This document shows positions 12,378-23,663 of a stretch of DNA of 64,000 nucleotides, one piece after another; positions within the stretch are counted from its first letter, which is position 1; each line of letters begins with the position of its first letter. The DNA lies in assembly GCA_017506865.1 (NCBI GenBank), contig JAFCMP010000552.1, forward strand, positions 186,001 to 250,000, written 5' to 3'. The notes beneath the pieces are model-generated. The model worked only from the letters and a program-made list of their open reading frames with translations. It did no database searches and was not told where the DNA came from. Origin of the DNA: Tribonema minus. Taxonomy: Eukaryota > Sar > Xanthophyceae > Tribonematales > Tribonemataceae. A program made the position numbers and the translations under genes.

Positions 12378-13505
12378 GGTCACGTCACCGACGCGCGCGT
12401 TAAGGATCCAAAATTGAAAGACCTCCAACCCCTTTTTGAAGTTTTTTGATCTTCAACCATGCCCCCCCCCCCCCTGTGAACAGATCGTTCACTGCAGGTG
12501 AGGGTGCAAACAGCCAGATGATCAACTTTCCGCTTACCAAAGGTGCCTACCTCCCACGTCTACCGCAAAATCACACATGCTCCACAATCAGCTGAATGAC
12601 GTCCGCCGCACACAGACCTCGTCCGCCTGCAAGGCATACTCGAGCAATGCAATGAACATACAGATGCTGGACCAGCATCTGTATGCATCTGTATGTTCAT
12701 GTTCCAACTAGTCTCAAAAACCATGTGCTTGCACCAGCAAGCGTGGTGGCCATGGTCCATGAAAGATGCGCCACGCAGCTGGCAAAAATCCTGTGCTGAC
12801 GCCAGGTCAGGGCACGAGGACATCAGATGAGGTGCTGTGTATTAAGTCATACTATTGATATGTACACTTGTGGTGTTTGCTGCAGCGCACATGTTATCAG
12901 TCTACACGGCTCCGTTGCAGGCACTCTGCAGCAGCGCGCAGGCATGAATCAAGCCAACATGCTGAGTGCACCATGGTGTGTGTGTCGTATGCATCTTTTG
13001 TATATTTACCGCTTCTGTACAACAACAGGTCAACAGATAGATACTTCAATCCAATTGTCCTGATCTGGAGCATGGTTCCTTGCAATATGTAGCACATAAG
13101 ACTCTGTGAACGGTCCTGACGCACGTGCCACGGTGCACAGCTGCGAATCCCCCCTCACACAGCGTGCCGCCAGCTTATCTGAGAGGTAATCAGCAAAGCG
13201 CTCCGCCACTTGAAATGTGTCCACTCAACAGAGTATAGTCTGCCAGCGACTCTATGCAGAGCTGTCAACAACACAAGTCCGCAATGCTGCCTTAGCTTTC
13301 ACCACCACAACGCATGGGCGCCAATTACAGCCTGAATGTGCAGCAACAAGTGCCACACTGGTGCTGCACAAAGAGCACATCACACGTGGCACAGCAACTG
13401 ACAGTCTCAAACAGAGAGACTGGCTTGCGGACCACCGTGCTGCTGACATCAGTGGATGTTGTGTGACGAATTCATTCTTTCAGCGTCTTGTGCTGCCCCA
13501 TGCTG
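12378..13505. other. Intergenic region upstream of the UBE2Z-type gene
   Basis: This contains the presumed promoter of the UBE2Z-type gene, a perfect hairpin at 12657-12685, and from about 13300 the outer edge of the left inverted-repeat arm. No coding sequence is evident. Confidence 0.6.
12657..12685. repeat. Perfect 14-bp hairpin
   Basis: CATACAGATGCTGG is followed by a single A and its exact reverse complement. The right arm is followed at once by a further partial copy (GCATCTGTATG). It lies about 280 bp upstream of the UBE2Z-type start codon. Function unknown. Confidence 0.85.
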
Positions 13506-14963
13506 TCACAATTCGCTTTTGGCCCTGACATCAGCAGTGAGGGAGTGATCTTGGTAGCTGGTGTCTGCTGGTGGCGCTACTGGCCCGGCGTACTCTGGAC
13601 ACTGGTGCGGTATGGCCCTGGAGAGCAGCGCGCGGCGTGCATCAGACACGGCAATGCGCAAGTAAGCACCACAGCAATAGTTATTTACAGCTGCAGCGGC
13701 AAGTGCACGGATCACACACAGGCTGTCAAGCTGTGACTATTACAGTGGTGCAGCAGCATATTGATCAGGCAACTACATGGGGGTGGGGCTGCGTCACTTC
13801 ACCTCACCTGAAACATGTCTTGCGCTCATCTGGCAGTGCCAGGAAGGACGCGAAGTGTAACTTGATCTTGGTGTCCTCATAGGGCTTCACCAGCACCTGC
13901 GCGGGGCCACAAGGACAAAAATATCAACTTCGGGTCCTTCCAGGATGATGCCATGCCCACTGCGCATTCAGACATGCTCGATGCATGATTTGAATTGGAG
14001 ACGAGGTGGTGGCAGTCAATGGCACATGCCTACATAGCGTGCTCGAATCACACAAGCTCTTGTTGTACACACTACCTCTGTTACGCGCGCGTCGTCGGGG
14101 CCGAATCTCAGAAACTCCACCATCTTGGGTCCATCCAGCTTGCTGCAGCGGGCTTCTCCCACCACGGTGTTCACCTTGGAGTTCTGGATCCAGCCAAAGC
14201 AACCCAGCTCTTCTGCTGCATGCACAGCAGCCTAGCAAAAATGACAGCAGCAGAGGAGCGGAGAGATGAATACCTGAGTCTCAGAAGCCACACACTTGCG
14301 CAGATGCAACAGTGCAGGCAAGGCGCCCATCAGGAGTTGCTCACCTGCAAGAATCCAACGTCCTGCACCAGCCCTCGCACCTCGTACCTGGAGAGCCAGA
14401 CAGTCATATATATCAGCGAGAATCGAGTGAAACAGTGGCTGCTATCAACAAGGCGCAAAGCTATCAGGCAGAGGCAAACTACTACTGTACACAACACATC
14501 ACCTGAATCCGTAAAACCTGTCGGACTTCCTCCATCCCCGAGGCACGTTGACCTCAGCATCTGGACGTACTGCTGGCAGGAGAAGCAGCACGGCCACCAA
14601 AGAAAGTGCGGCCAGTCGAAAAAAGCATCTTCCTTGTCGTCGTAGGGCCTGCCACCACAACCAGCCCGATGAAACCATGCTGTATATGCTCGTGTGCACT
14701 CGGTCGCGTGCGATAATTGAGTGAAACTGTGGCAGCTACTTACAAGTAGCAAAGCTATCAGGCAGGCAAACTACCACCTATACGCATCACCTGAAGCCGT
14801 AAAACCTGTCGGACTTCCTCCATCCCCGAGGCACGTTGACCTCAGCATCTGGACGTACTGCTGGCAGGAGAAGCAGCACGGCCATTAGAGAAAGTGCGGA
14901 CAGTCGCAGGAAGTATTTTTGTTGTCGTAGGGCCTGCCACCACAACCATCCTGATGGAACCAT
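13506..14963 (-). CDS. Secreted acylphosphatase-like protein, left-arm copy, with duplicated first exon
   Basis: Exons (minus): 14963-14791, 14387-14345, 14231-14076, 13896-13808, 13617-13506 (stop TGA). Lengths 173, 43, 156, 89 and 112 nt are identical to the right-arm copy, giving 190 residues. A second version of exon 1 (14678-14503, 176 nt, same phase) lies between exon 1 and exon 2, so either could be spliced to exon 2. The N-terminus has a hydrophobic segment (LSLMAVLLLLPAV) followed by RPDAEVNVP, consistent with a signal peptide or anchor. The acylphosphatase-like core reads YEVRGLVQDVGFLQ, then AAEELGCFGWIQNSKVNTVVG, then FLRFGPDDARVTEV. Acylphosphatases normally have Arg after VGF (here Leu) and Asn in the GW-x-x-N turn (present), so catalysis is doubtful. 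The C-terminal 65 residues match no family I recognise. Confidence 0.72.
14503..14678 (-). other. Duplicate first exon of the acylphosphatase-like gene
   Basis: This segment encodes the same signal-anchor sequence as exon 1 (MVSSGWLWWQALRRQ, ALSLVAVLLLLPAV, VPRGWRKSDRFYGF) and ends at an equivalent GT donor in the same phase. One codon has been inserted and about ten substitutions separate it from 14791-14963. The duplicated unit is about 285 bp and includes intron sequence. The right-arm gene has one copy only. Confidence 0.8.
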
Positions 14964-15056
14964 GCCTGTGTGTGCACTTGGTGATAGCGTGCCAAGCGCA
15001 CGCTGTGTACCGTCTTCCGCGTGTCGGCTTCTCGCCCGCAACCTGTATACTATCAG

Positions 15057-15128
15057 CACACCGTGGCGCAGAGGAAGCGCACCAGGCTCATAACCTGGGG
15101 GACACAGGATCGAAACCTGTCGGTGTGA
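15057..15128 (+). tRNA. tRNA-Met(CAT), initiator type, left-arm copy
   Basis: A 72-nt cloverleaf: acceptor stem CACACCG with CGGTGTG (7 pairs), D-stem GCGC/GCGC, anticodon stem CCAGG/CCTGG with loop CTCATAA, T-stem ACAGG/CCTGT with loop ATCGAAA, discriminator A. No intron, no encoded CCA. The A54/A60 T-loop (AUCGAAA) and the GCGCAGAGGAAGCGC D-arm are hallmarks of eukaryotic initiator tRNA. The first pair is C1-G72 in place of the usual A1-U72. Boxes A (TGGCGCAGAGG) and B (GGATCGAAACC) are intact. An identical copy lies in the other arm. Confidence 0.93.
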
Positions 15129-15138
15129 CTTTTAGCTA

Positions 15139-15301
15139 AAAATCAAATCCGGGTGCTGTCAAGACCCCCAACCTCGGCCTGAAAACCGTCAACAAACCCA
15201 TCGTCGCGCCCACAGCGACCCCCCTCCTCCCCAGTCCCAGTCTCTCCCAGTCAACACTCCAATATTAGTCATCATCATGAGTTGTCATCCCCCCCAACTG
15301 C
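15139..15301 (+). repeat. Dispersed C-tract repeat
   Basis: It begins with AAATCAAATCCGGGTGCTG and continues TCAAGACCCCC, a CTCGGCCTGAAAA block, and then C-rich stretches. Related copies lie near 16856-16990 and 20236-20395 (+) and near 38740-38945, 43455-43590 and 45165-45305 (-), with a fragment at about 36040-36065. The pairs at 15139/45305 and 16856/43590 belong to the inverted-repeat arms. The C runs vary greatly in length. Origin unknown. Confidence 0.75.
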
Positions 15302-16159
15302 TGGCTACAGTTAGAGAGAGAAACACACTGAGACAAGTTATGGATCACCTGTATGTATGAGTATGTATGAGTATGCATATATGCCCTTCACAGCTAGCTG
15401 CACACGTAGTTGCGGACTCCATGGTGGTCTCTTGGGTCGGCTTCTCTGCTTGTGCGAACTACTGACCAACTGACACATAGCAGCTGTGTGATGAGGCTTC
15501 TCGATGGTGCGGTCATCGTGCACTACCAATCAGACTGAGTGCAGACTCACTCATGTCAACAACAATGCTTTGTTTTCAAACGCATTTTGCTGGTTGTTTC
15601 CCCTGTCCAGGGGACCCCAGGCCTTGTGAGACAGCAACCAAGGCCCAACTTTAGACCATATAGCAGACAATTAGGACAATTTTCCCCCTAATTCACGTTT
15701 CTCCCTCTCTCATCAGCGATGCCGCAACCAGCCAGGAACACAGCAGCAACTTTTCAAAAAACACACAAGACTTCAAGTCACTCCCTCCACCTAAGCCATC
15801 CATGCTGCTGCCAAACTAGAGTTTGACCTCTTTGCATGTGAGGGCAGTTGTGCAGCAGCTGAGGAACACTAGCGCAGACTTGTAGGCAAGACTGGTGTGC
15901 ATCGGCGAGTCTCGCCTACGAGTTTTGACAAAATAAACTAAGTCAAACACAAGATGAGCAGCAGTGCACAGGTACAGCAAAACATCACACAGGAGCCTCT
16001 GAGAGCCTCTACAATCCCACATCCCATATGAGATTGCATTGTCATGATGGCGTGTGCTGCTGCATCTGGTACCCTACACTGGTCTCATGACAACACTCTG
16101 TGTGTCTGAACTGCACTGGAGTCTGGGTTTGTGTACATGGAGATCAAGCCTGTGTTGGC
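15302..16159. other. Non-coding part of the left arm
   Basis: Arm sequence mirrored at about 44340-45165. It includes part of a dispersed block (CAGTGCAGTTCAGACAC and flanks), related copies of which lie near 18300, 28160, 37640, 42110 and 44350. I see no gene. Confidence 0.5.
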
Positions 16160-16860
16160 ACACACAACATGAAAGGGTGCCTGATGCCGGCGGCCTTGAG
16201 TGCACAGCAATGTGCCAAGCGCGCCGATGCCTATACCGCTGCCCCCTACATATCACCACATGCTGTGTTGAACTTTCTGAACTGCACCACGTGTCATGAC
16301 TGTGATCAATTGTATGCACGACACAATGGGCTCTGTCTGGTTGACTTCAAGTCTCACGACATGTAAAGATCCGCCTCTAGCTGCTGCTGCTGCTGCGATT
16401 TGCCTACTAGGTACAACTCACTTCAGAATCTGGCACCCCGCCAAAAGACACAATGCTGTAACCCCGCGTGCGTCATGACTCACGAGAGAGAGAAGCTCTG
16501 TCCTACAGAGTGCAAAAGGGCCGTCGCCGCTGGCGACTGAACTAACGCAAGCGTATGGCTGCCACTATGCCTCAACACACTCCAGCCGACTTGAATGCGT
16601 GCTGCGCTGTGCTGCGCGCTGCTGCTGTGCCCAAGGGCAACCTCATCTATGAGGTCTAACACTGAGTCTCCTCCTGCCACCACAGCGAGGGGGGTCCCCC
16701 CACAGAAAACTATTGTCTACATACACCCCGCCGCGGCGGGGGATGCTTGCTGCGCGCTCCTCTGGGGAGCGCTGCGCCTCTGGGTCCGCGCAGTGCTCAG
16801 GAGCATTGGCTTCCGCAGCCCAGAGCAGGTGCTGGCGCTTGTAGGCGTGCTGCATCCTAA
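16160..16860 (-). repeat. Copy of a ~750-bp repeat family with a conserved open frame
   Basis: One of five copies (16160-16860, 18605-19350, 20540-21310, 36905-37600, 43590-44330). In each, one strand (here minus, 16855-16643) keeps the same short frame: HAYKRQHLLWAAEAN, then PEAQRSPEERAASIPRRGG, then VYVDNSF. Conservation of this frame across copies suggests descent from a coding mobile element. I do not recognise the domain. Confidence 0.7.
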
Positions 16861-17525
16861 AAATCGACTCCGGGTGCTGTCAAGACCCCCCCACCCTCGG
16901 CCTGAAAATCAACAACAGCCTCTGTCAACAGCGACAACCCCCCCCCCCCCGACTCCCGCATCAGGAGCGACAAGCCCCCCCCCCCCCCCCAGTCAGTGGC
17001 CACCATGGGGGCCACCCCACCACGAGCTGGAGGTAAGCACTGCTGCACAGTCCTGTGCAAATCACCACGCGACCAGTAACAGCAACTGTCCGGCCCATCT
17101 GCAGTATGATATCATCCCACCCCATCATGATGGCATGTGATATCATCGATGCATACCTGCAGCCATCAAGCTCTACATAGTGGCCAACTGGTGACAGAGT
17201 GTGTTTAGTTGCCAGTGGCGGTGGATAGCACAGCACACTGTCGTGGCAGACGTGGACGACCTTCACTGTTGGAGTACAGCCTAGAGGAAAAGGCACGTGC
17301 CCGGTACGGTCATCATAGATTCGAATCCTTACTAGACTCTAGACTGAGTTGCCAAAGTGGTGAAATTGGCAGTGGAGCGCTGGATTTACATTCATGTAGG
17401 TTCCAGTAGGTTCAAGCCCCTTCTTGGAAGGTTCAAAAAGGATGGCAAGTCGTTCTTGAACTTGTTATTCCCCCGGAGCGTTGAAGTGGTGTTGCAGCGC
17501 GTGAGGCTGGGGGGACGGATGTGTC

Positions 17526-18071
17526 ATGGCAGCGCCAGGGGGAGGCAGCGGTGGTGGCGACGTTGTGCTGCTGGGAGGTGCCCTGCCCAGCAGCAGGTCC
17601 AGGGAAGACGGCGTCCTCTACAACACCCGCACCGTGCCTCAAGCCCTGCCCACCTCCCTGGCCGACGTCCTGGACTGGGTGGCGCTGCTGTCAAAGGGAT
17701 GCCTAGGCTACACCCATTATCTGACCTCCAGCAGCGGCGCCGTCGCCCTGCCCCAAATTTCGAAGTTCCCCCCCCCCCTCCTCCTCAGGTTTTCATCTCA
17801 GGCAACGATGCCTTTTTCCATGGCCGCAACCAGGAACATGCTGGCGGGCATAGCACCCACACGCCACTTTCAAGTACGGCAAAGGAGCAACTGTTTTTTC
17901 TTTTTTCAAAAAAACACTCGTAGACAAGACTCGCCGATGAATACGAGTCTTGCCTACAAGTCACTCCCTCTAGATCTACAAATTTGTCACATACCTAAAC
18001 CAGGTCCTGCTCTTGGGTTGTGCATGACACATATTCAGTACTTGGCACCGAAGCTGCTGACTCACGGGTAG
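17526..18071 (+). CDS. Uncharacterised arm ORF, left copy (181 aa)
   Basis: The frame starts MAAPGGGSGGGDVVLLGG, continues NTRTVPQALPTSLADVLDWVALL and ends in low-complexity Phe/Lys sequence. The right arm (42917-42375, minus) keeps the same frame with few substitutions, and a related fragment lies at about 38370-38640. It may be the remains of a mobile-element gene. I recognise no domain, and the Ser/Gly-rich start and poly-Phe end argue against an intact gene. Confidence 0.3.
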   Translation: MAAPGGGSGGGDVVLLGGALPSSRSREDGVLYNTRTVPQALPTSLADVLDWVALLSKGCLGYTHYLTSSSGAVALPQISKFPPPLLLRFSSQATMPFSMAATRNMLAGIAPTRHFQVRQRSNCFFFFQKNTRRQDSPMNTSLAYKSLPLDLQICHIPKPGPALGLCMTHIQYLAPKLLTHG

Positions 18072-18604
18072 ACTTAGACCACTAGCCTCAGACTGCTGGT
18101 GCTTGTGGCTGTAAGCATGATGACAGTCAAGCCACAGCAAACTACAAGTTCACCCTCAGGCATGCATCAATCAATGGGAAACATGACATCAGGTCCCCAT
18201 GCAGACCGAGCACACAGCCAAACAGCTGTCACAAGAGCAAAACATGAAGCAGGGACAGCCTCACAAATATAAGCTCGCATTGTCAGGCGCTGCTACCCTG
18301 TACTGGTCATGACAACACTCTGTGTCTGAACTGCACTGGCAGCTGGGCTTGTACTACTGTACTCGTGCATGAAGAAGAAGCCTGCAGGCACGCAAAATTC
18401 TGAGACAGCATACTGCCACGGACTGCCCCCCATGCATGCCATGCATGCGGCTGCAAGACACCACGCATACCTAAAACTGGCGCATCACTACCAACCATGA
18501 TGGCCACCCACAGTCGTGCCAGCAGTGCGCTACATAGTATGCTACCTGCAGAGCTGCTGCACAATGTCATGACTTCAGTATCAGCTGCAGCTCAGCTACC
18601 ACAA

Positions 18605-19350
18605 GTGACCACATACAACATGAAAGGGTGGCTGATGCCGGTGGTCTTGAGTGCACAGCAATGTGCCAAGCGCGCCGATGCCTATACCGTTGCCCCCTAC
18701 TAGTAGCCTAAGGGTAGCACCACGTGCTGTGATCCTGAACTGCACCATGTCATGTGTGTGATGATGACATCTACGCATCACAATGGGCTCTGTCTGGTTG
18801 ACTCTCACAACATGTAAAGATCCGCCTCTAGTATCTGGCCACTTGCAAACGTGGCCGGCCGTCTGCTGCTGCTGCTGCTGCATTGCCTACTGCAACCCAC
18901 CCTGGCACCCCACCAGAAAAAACGACCAACCACTGTGACCTCCGCTGCGTCACGAGAGAGGTAAGCTCTGTCCTACAGGAGTGCAACGAGGCCGTCGCCG
19001 CTGGCGACTGAACCAACACAAGCGTATGGCTGCCACTGTGCCTCAACACACTCCAGCTAACTTGAAGGTATGATGGTGTACGCGCGCTGCGCTGTGCTGC
19101 GCGCTGCTGCCCCCCAAGAGCAACCTCATGTCTTGTCTACTAGTATGAGAGTCACCCCTCATGCCACCACAGTGAGGGGGGTCCCCCCACAAAAAAGGTG
19201 TTGTCAACATACACCCCGCCGCGGCGGGGGATGCTTGCTGCGCGCTCCTCGGGGGAGCGCTGAGCCTCCGGATCCGCGCCGTGCTCATGAGGATTGGCTG
19301 CTGCAGCCCAGAGCAGGTGCTGGCGCTTGTAGGCGTGCTGCACCCCCAGC
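18605..19350 (-). repeat. ~750-bp repeat family, second copy
   Basis: Same unit as at 16160-16860. The conserved minus frame lies at 19493-19152 and starts further upstream, including SPRDWLSLQDEALGVQHAYK. Sequence continues to about 19690 in common with 21310-21620 and 36640-36905. Confidence 0.7.
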
Positions 19351-19789
19351 GCCTCGTCCTGCAGCGACAGCCAATCACGGGGAGATCGCGCCATGATGAT
19401 CAGACAAGTCAGCAAGTGTTGAACAGCACAGCTCAGCAGAGCGTTGCCTACTACTGCATTGATCATCTCATTGAGTATAATAACTAAGTACATGAATGCT
19501 GAGCAGGGTGGGCATTATAGTATATGCAATGGCACTACAATATCAACTGCGCTGACGACTGCTGTGTCGCAATGGGAGCCGAGTCAGCCTACTTTCATGC
19601 ACCTGCATGGTGTGCTCTTACTAACCTATTGTGCATTGAAGTGATCGCATGAGACCATCAGATGCAGCCGCTGAGGTAATTCACAAACAACTTGAAGTTC
19701 CCGGCGACACAAAAACGGTCATCCCAGAAGCTGGCTGGCTGTCACAGCGGATCGCTGCGTACCAAAGTGCCTTTTCGACAGATCATTAG

Positions 19790-20200
19790 CTAGTTCAACT
19801 TGAAGATGCAGAGTAGTACCTCTGTGGCAGCGGAAATCCTCACGCGCTTCCGCCTCTTGGGCCATGCCCCGAGCCCCCCGCCGTCAGGCCGCGCCCCCGC
19901 CACGGGCTCCGCCATCGCCGCCCCCAGCCCGCCAACTCTCGCTTTGCTGCTCCGCGCGCTGCCGCTGCTCTTGGGGGTGGCGTTGCGCACAGGCGGCCGG
20001 CCGGCGCTCCGGACTGTGTCAGCGCTGCCGTCACGACCGCCGGACGCCCGCTGCCCGATCGCCAGCAGCGCCGCAACTACGCCCTCCAGGTGTGAGGCGT
20101 ACGCTGCCACGGCCACGCCACTCTCCGGCAACGCGCGACGCAAAGCTACGGCAGCCGCTGGTGAGTTCGGGACGGCAGGCGGCTGCTGCTGGTGCTGCAC
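19790..20200 (-). CDS. Uncharacterised repeat-borne ORF (136 aa), left copy
   Basis: The frame includes VAVAAYASHLEGVVAALLAIGQ, RPPVRNATP, AMAEPVAGARPDGGGLGAW and ends RVRISAATEVLLCIFKLN-stop. The right arm has the same frame at 36164-36493 (+), with conserved length and C-terminus. Shared reading frame after divergence suggests past coding function. No domain recognised. The stop sits in the recurrent TTCAACTTGAAG-type motif. Confidence 0.4.
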   Translation of the reverse strand: MQHQQQPPAVPNSPAAAVALRRALPESGVAVAAYASHLEGVVAALLAIGQRASGGRDGSADTVRSAGRPPVRNATPKSSGSARSSKARVGGLGAAMAEPVAGARPDGGGLGAWPKRRKRVRISAATEVLLCIFKLN

Positions 20201-20539
20201 GCTGCCGAACCAGTGACGCGCGACGTTGGATGAGCTGCTAAAAAATCAAATCCGGGTGCTGTCAAGACCCCCCAACCCTCGGCCTAAGAATCGTCAACAA
20301 AATCAACAGCCTCTGTACAACAGCAACAACCCCCCCCCCTGCCCAAGTCTCGCATCAGGAGCGACAAGCCCCCCCCCCCCCCCCCTCAGTCAATCAGTGG
20401 CCGCCATGGGGGCCACCATGGGGGCCACCCCACCACGAGCTGGAGGTAACTACTGTACTGCTGCACAGTCCTGTTTCAAATCACCACGTGACCAGTAACA
20501 GCAACGGTCCCATCCGCAAGTTCCCCCCGTCTACATGGA

Positions 20540-21310
20540 GATGAAGCCTGTGTTGGCACACACAACATGAAAGGGTGCCTGATGCCGGCGGCCTTGTGTG
20601 CACAACAATGTGCCAAGCGCGCCGATGCCTGTACCGCTGCCCCCTACATATCACCACATGCTGTGTTGAACTTTCTGAACTGCACCATGACATGTCTGTG
20701 ATCAACTGTATGCACACCAATGGGCTCTGTCTGGTTGACTTCAAGACTCACGACATGTAAAGATCCGCCTCTAGTATCCGGCCACTTGCAAATGTGGCCG
20801 GCCGTCTGCTGCTGCTGCTGCTGCATTGCCTACTGCAACCCACTCTGGCACCCCACCAGAAAAACGACCAACCACTGTAACCCCGCGTGCGTCATGACTC
20901 ACGAGAGAGAAAAGCTGTATCCTACAGGAGCACAACGAGGCCGTCGCCGCTGGCGATTGAACCAACGCAAGCGTATGGCTGCCACTATGCCTCGAAACAC
21001 TCCAGCTAAGGTGTGAGTATACTGTGAACGCGCTGCGCTGTGCTGCGCGCTGCTGCCCAAGGGCAACCTCATCTATGAGGTCTAACACTCCTCCTGCCAC
21101 CACAGCGGGGGGGGGGGAGGGGGGGGGGGGGGCACCAGGAAATTGTTGTCTACATACACCCCGCCGCGGCGGGGGATGCTTGCTGCGAGCTCCTCTGGGG
21201 AGCGCTGCGCCTCTGGAGCTGCGCCGTGCTGATGAGCATTGGCCTCTGCAGCCCAGAGCAGGTGCTGGCGCTTGTACGCGTGCTGCACCCCCAGCGCCTC
21301 CTCCGGCAGC
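20540..21310 (-). repeat. ~750-bp repeat family, third copy (left side only)
   Basis: Tandem to the copy at 18605-19350, separated by the 19690-20240 ORF unit and a C-tract repeat. The conserved minus frame is at 21462-21082. A 35-bp G run with one interruption lies near 21104-21132. Confidence 0.7.
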
Positions 21311-21617
21311 GACAGCCAATCACGGGGAGATCGCGCATGATGATCAGACAAGTCAGCAAGTGTTGAACAGCACAACTCTGCAGAGCGTTGCCTACCTCCT
21401 GCAGTGATCCTCTCATTGGACATGATGGAGCACATGAATGCTGAGCACTGCAGGGTGTGCATTCTAATGGATGTAGATGCGCTACAATGTCAACTGCACC
21501 TAACGACTGCTGTGGCGCAATGGGAGCTGAGCCAGACCACTTTCTACGCACCTGCATGGTGTGCTGATACAAAAAATGCCTATGATAATCGTGCATTGAA
21601 GCGATCACATGAGACCA

Positions 21618-23663
21618 TCAGATGCAGTCGAGCTCATTTACAAACAACTTCCCGGTGTCACACTGTGCAGAAACGATCATTATGATATCAGAATGCTGGC
21701 TGGCTGCGAGCGAAGCTGCCATGTTCAATGCAGGCCCACAAGCGAGGGAACTGAAGGACTGTGCAGCTAGCTGTGAGCCCCCATCGCTTGTCAGTGCGCG
21801 TCCATCTTGCGCCAGCTGTACCTGAGCATCAGCATGCCAGGTAAATGACTCTGGCGACGCAAACAACGTGACGTTGCCCTCGCAGTCTGGGGCCGGCACG
21901 TCATCTTCCTCTAGAAGCTCCTTGGCCTGCGCAATGCTCATGCTGAATAAGCGCCCCGCCACTCCTCCGTTCTCGCTTGCTGCTGCCATCACAGCTGCAT
22001 CGTTGACGCGGTAAGGAAACCCGTGTGGCGCCGCTACGGCATAGCCGTGTAACGTGGCCACTCTCACCACCCCTTGTTGAGCGCTGCTGCGCACAGTCTG
22101 ACCGTGCTGAGCGCCGCTGCACGTGCTGTCCGCAGTTACATGCTGATCATCAGCGAATTTGACCCCAGATGGCGGCGCATTGAAGCATGGCACTGCATCT
22201 GACCAACCCTCGTCAGAATGCCAGTACTCCTTTGGCGCGTCAAGCTCCGCTTGTGTTGGCAGCCGTGAAAGACCGTCTGCGTTTCCATTGTGCTTGCCAG
22301 ATCTGTGCTGCACGGTGACGTCATACTCCATGACTCGCATCGCCCAACGCAGCAACTTGCCATTGTGGTCCTGTAGTGTAAGTAACCACCTGAGCGCTGC
22401 TGCATCCGTGACCACCGTGACTGGGCACCCCCAGATGTATGGCCGGAAGTGGTTCAGCGACAACACCACTGCTAAGCACTCTAGCGCTGTTGCCCCCATG
22501 TTGGCGTCTTGCTCGCTGTTGAGCTTGCTGAAGTAGCCAACAACTACCTCTCTGACCTCCTCCCCCTTTTCAAGGCGGCGACGTCCCGTCGGCGTGCAAG
22601 GTTGCGCTTGCGCTTCTAGCTCCGTCAGTGGCCTAAGTACGCCCGCGCATGCTGTTTTGGAATCCGTGTACAGCACAAACGGCAACGAGAAGTCTGGGTG
22701 CATGACCAGCGTGGCGCCGCACATGGCCTCCTTCAGCCGCTGGTACGCGCGTTGTCGCGTGGCATCCCACAGCAGGTGCGAGTTCTTGTCTTTGGTGAGC
22801 TCTACGATGGGTGCCGCCAGTTTGCTGAAGTCTTTGATGTAGCGTCTGTAGTAGTTGAAGCAGCCCATGACGGTCTGCACCAATCTCTTGTCTGGCTTGC
22901 CCCTGCTTTCTAGTGGAAGTTCCATGCCTAGCATTGCCTTCACCTTGTCAGGATCTGGTGTAGCTCCGCCTGTGCCTACTATGTGCCCGGGAAACTTGAC
23001 CTCCTCGCGGAACAGCTGGCACTTGTGTCTGGCAACGCTCATGCCGGCGGCATCGATCCTCCCCAGCACATCGTCAAGCTGCTTGATGTGCGCCTCGAGT
23101 GAATTGCTGTAAATTAGCACATCGTCGATGTACACCATCGCGTGCACTCCGAGCGCCCCGCCTAGCACCTGGTGCATGAGCCGTGTGAACTGCGCCGGCA
23201 GGTTGACCAAGCCAAAAGGCGCCACCGTGTACTGGTACAACGCACCGTTGGGCAGTCGAAACGCGGTCTTGGGCTTGGCATCCTCTGAGAGTGGGATCTG
23301 GTTGTATCCGGCCGCCAAGTCGAGCGTTGACATGACCGATGCTCCGCGCAGCTTTTGCAGCATGTCGTCTATGTTGCCAATACCATGACTGTCGCGCTTG
23401 GTCACTGAGTTGAGTTTGCGAAAGTCAACGCAAAACCGAATCTTGTCGTTCTGCTGCACAAGCACTGGGTTGCAGGCCCAAGGGCTAGTTGAAACTTCAA
23501 CATGGCCCCGTTCTAGCATCGCCTTAACCCATTGAATGATGTACTCAGCCTCCTTCTGAGCCCAATGCCTGGCCCTGTCCGCCATTGGTGCCGCGTCGCC
23601 GGTATCTATGTCAATCTCCGTCAGGTGCGTCCGGCGTGGGTTCTTCGGGTCCTTTGCAAACAC
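21618..23663 (-). pseudogene. Ty3/gypsy reverse transcriptase and RNase H, without integrase
   Basis: An open frame of 681 codons. Reverse transcriptase blocks in order: STSPWACNPVLV, FCVDFRKLNSVTKRD, STLDLAAGYNQIPL, the AFGL-type TVAPFGLVNLPAQFTRLM, and the catalytic MVYIDDVLIYS (YIDD at residues 178-181), followed by the thumb with PDPDKVKAM. RNase H follows: FVLYTDSKTACAGVL, YFSKLNSEQDANMGATALECLAVV, HFRPYIWGCPVTVVTD and HRSGKHNGNADGLSRL (about residues 330-467). The remaining 210 residues are low-conservation with SAQ-type repeats and no zinc-binding HHCC or DDE integrase signature. An in-frame TGA at 23666-23664 separates it from the preceding linker frame. Confidence 0.9.

Larger units (their letters stand above)
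13300..20240. repeat. Left arm of a large imperfect inverted repeat
   Basis: The reverse complement of this interval matches 36040-46865, with insertions and local rearrangements. Fixed points: 13300-13370 with about 46800-46865; the acylphosphatase-like exons 13506-14963 with 45487-46653; tRNA 15057-15128 with 45316-45387; 17360-18355 with 42088-43085; 18360-18600 with 38970-39200; 18600-20240 with 36040-37620. Matching exons have the same lengths but base differences, so this is a diverged duplication and not one sequence read twice. An additional partial repeat copy fills 20240-21620 on this side only. Confidence 0.85.

Noticed and set aside
17255..17440. tRNA-like B boxes (AGATTCGAATCC, GGTTCAAGCCC) in both arms
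   Set aside because: No anticodon loop or paired T-stem can be formed; at best tRNA-derived remnants.
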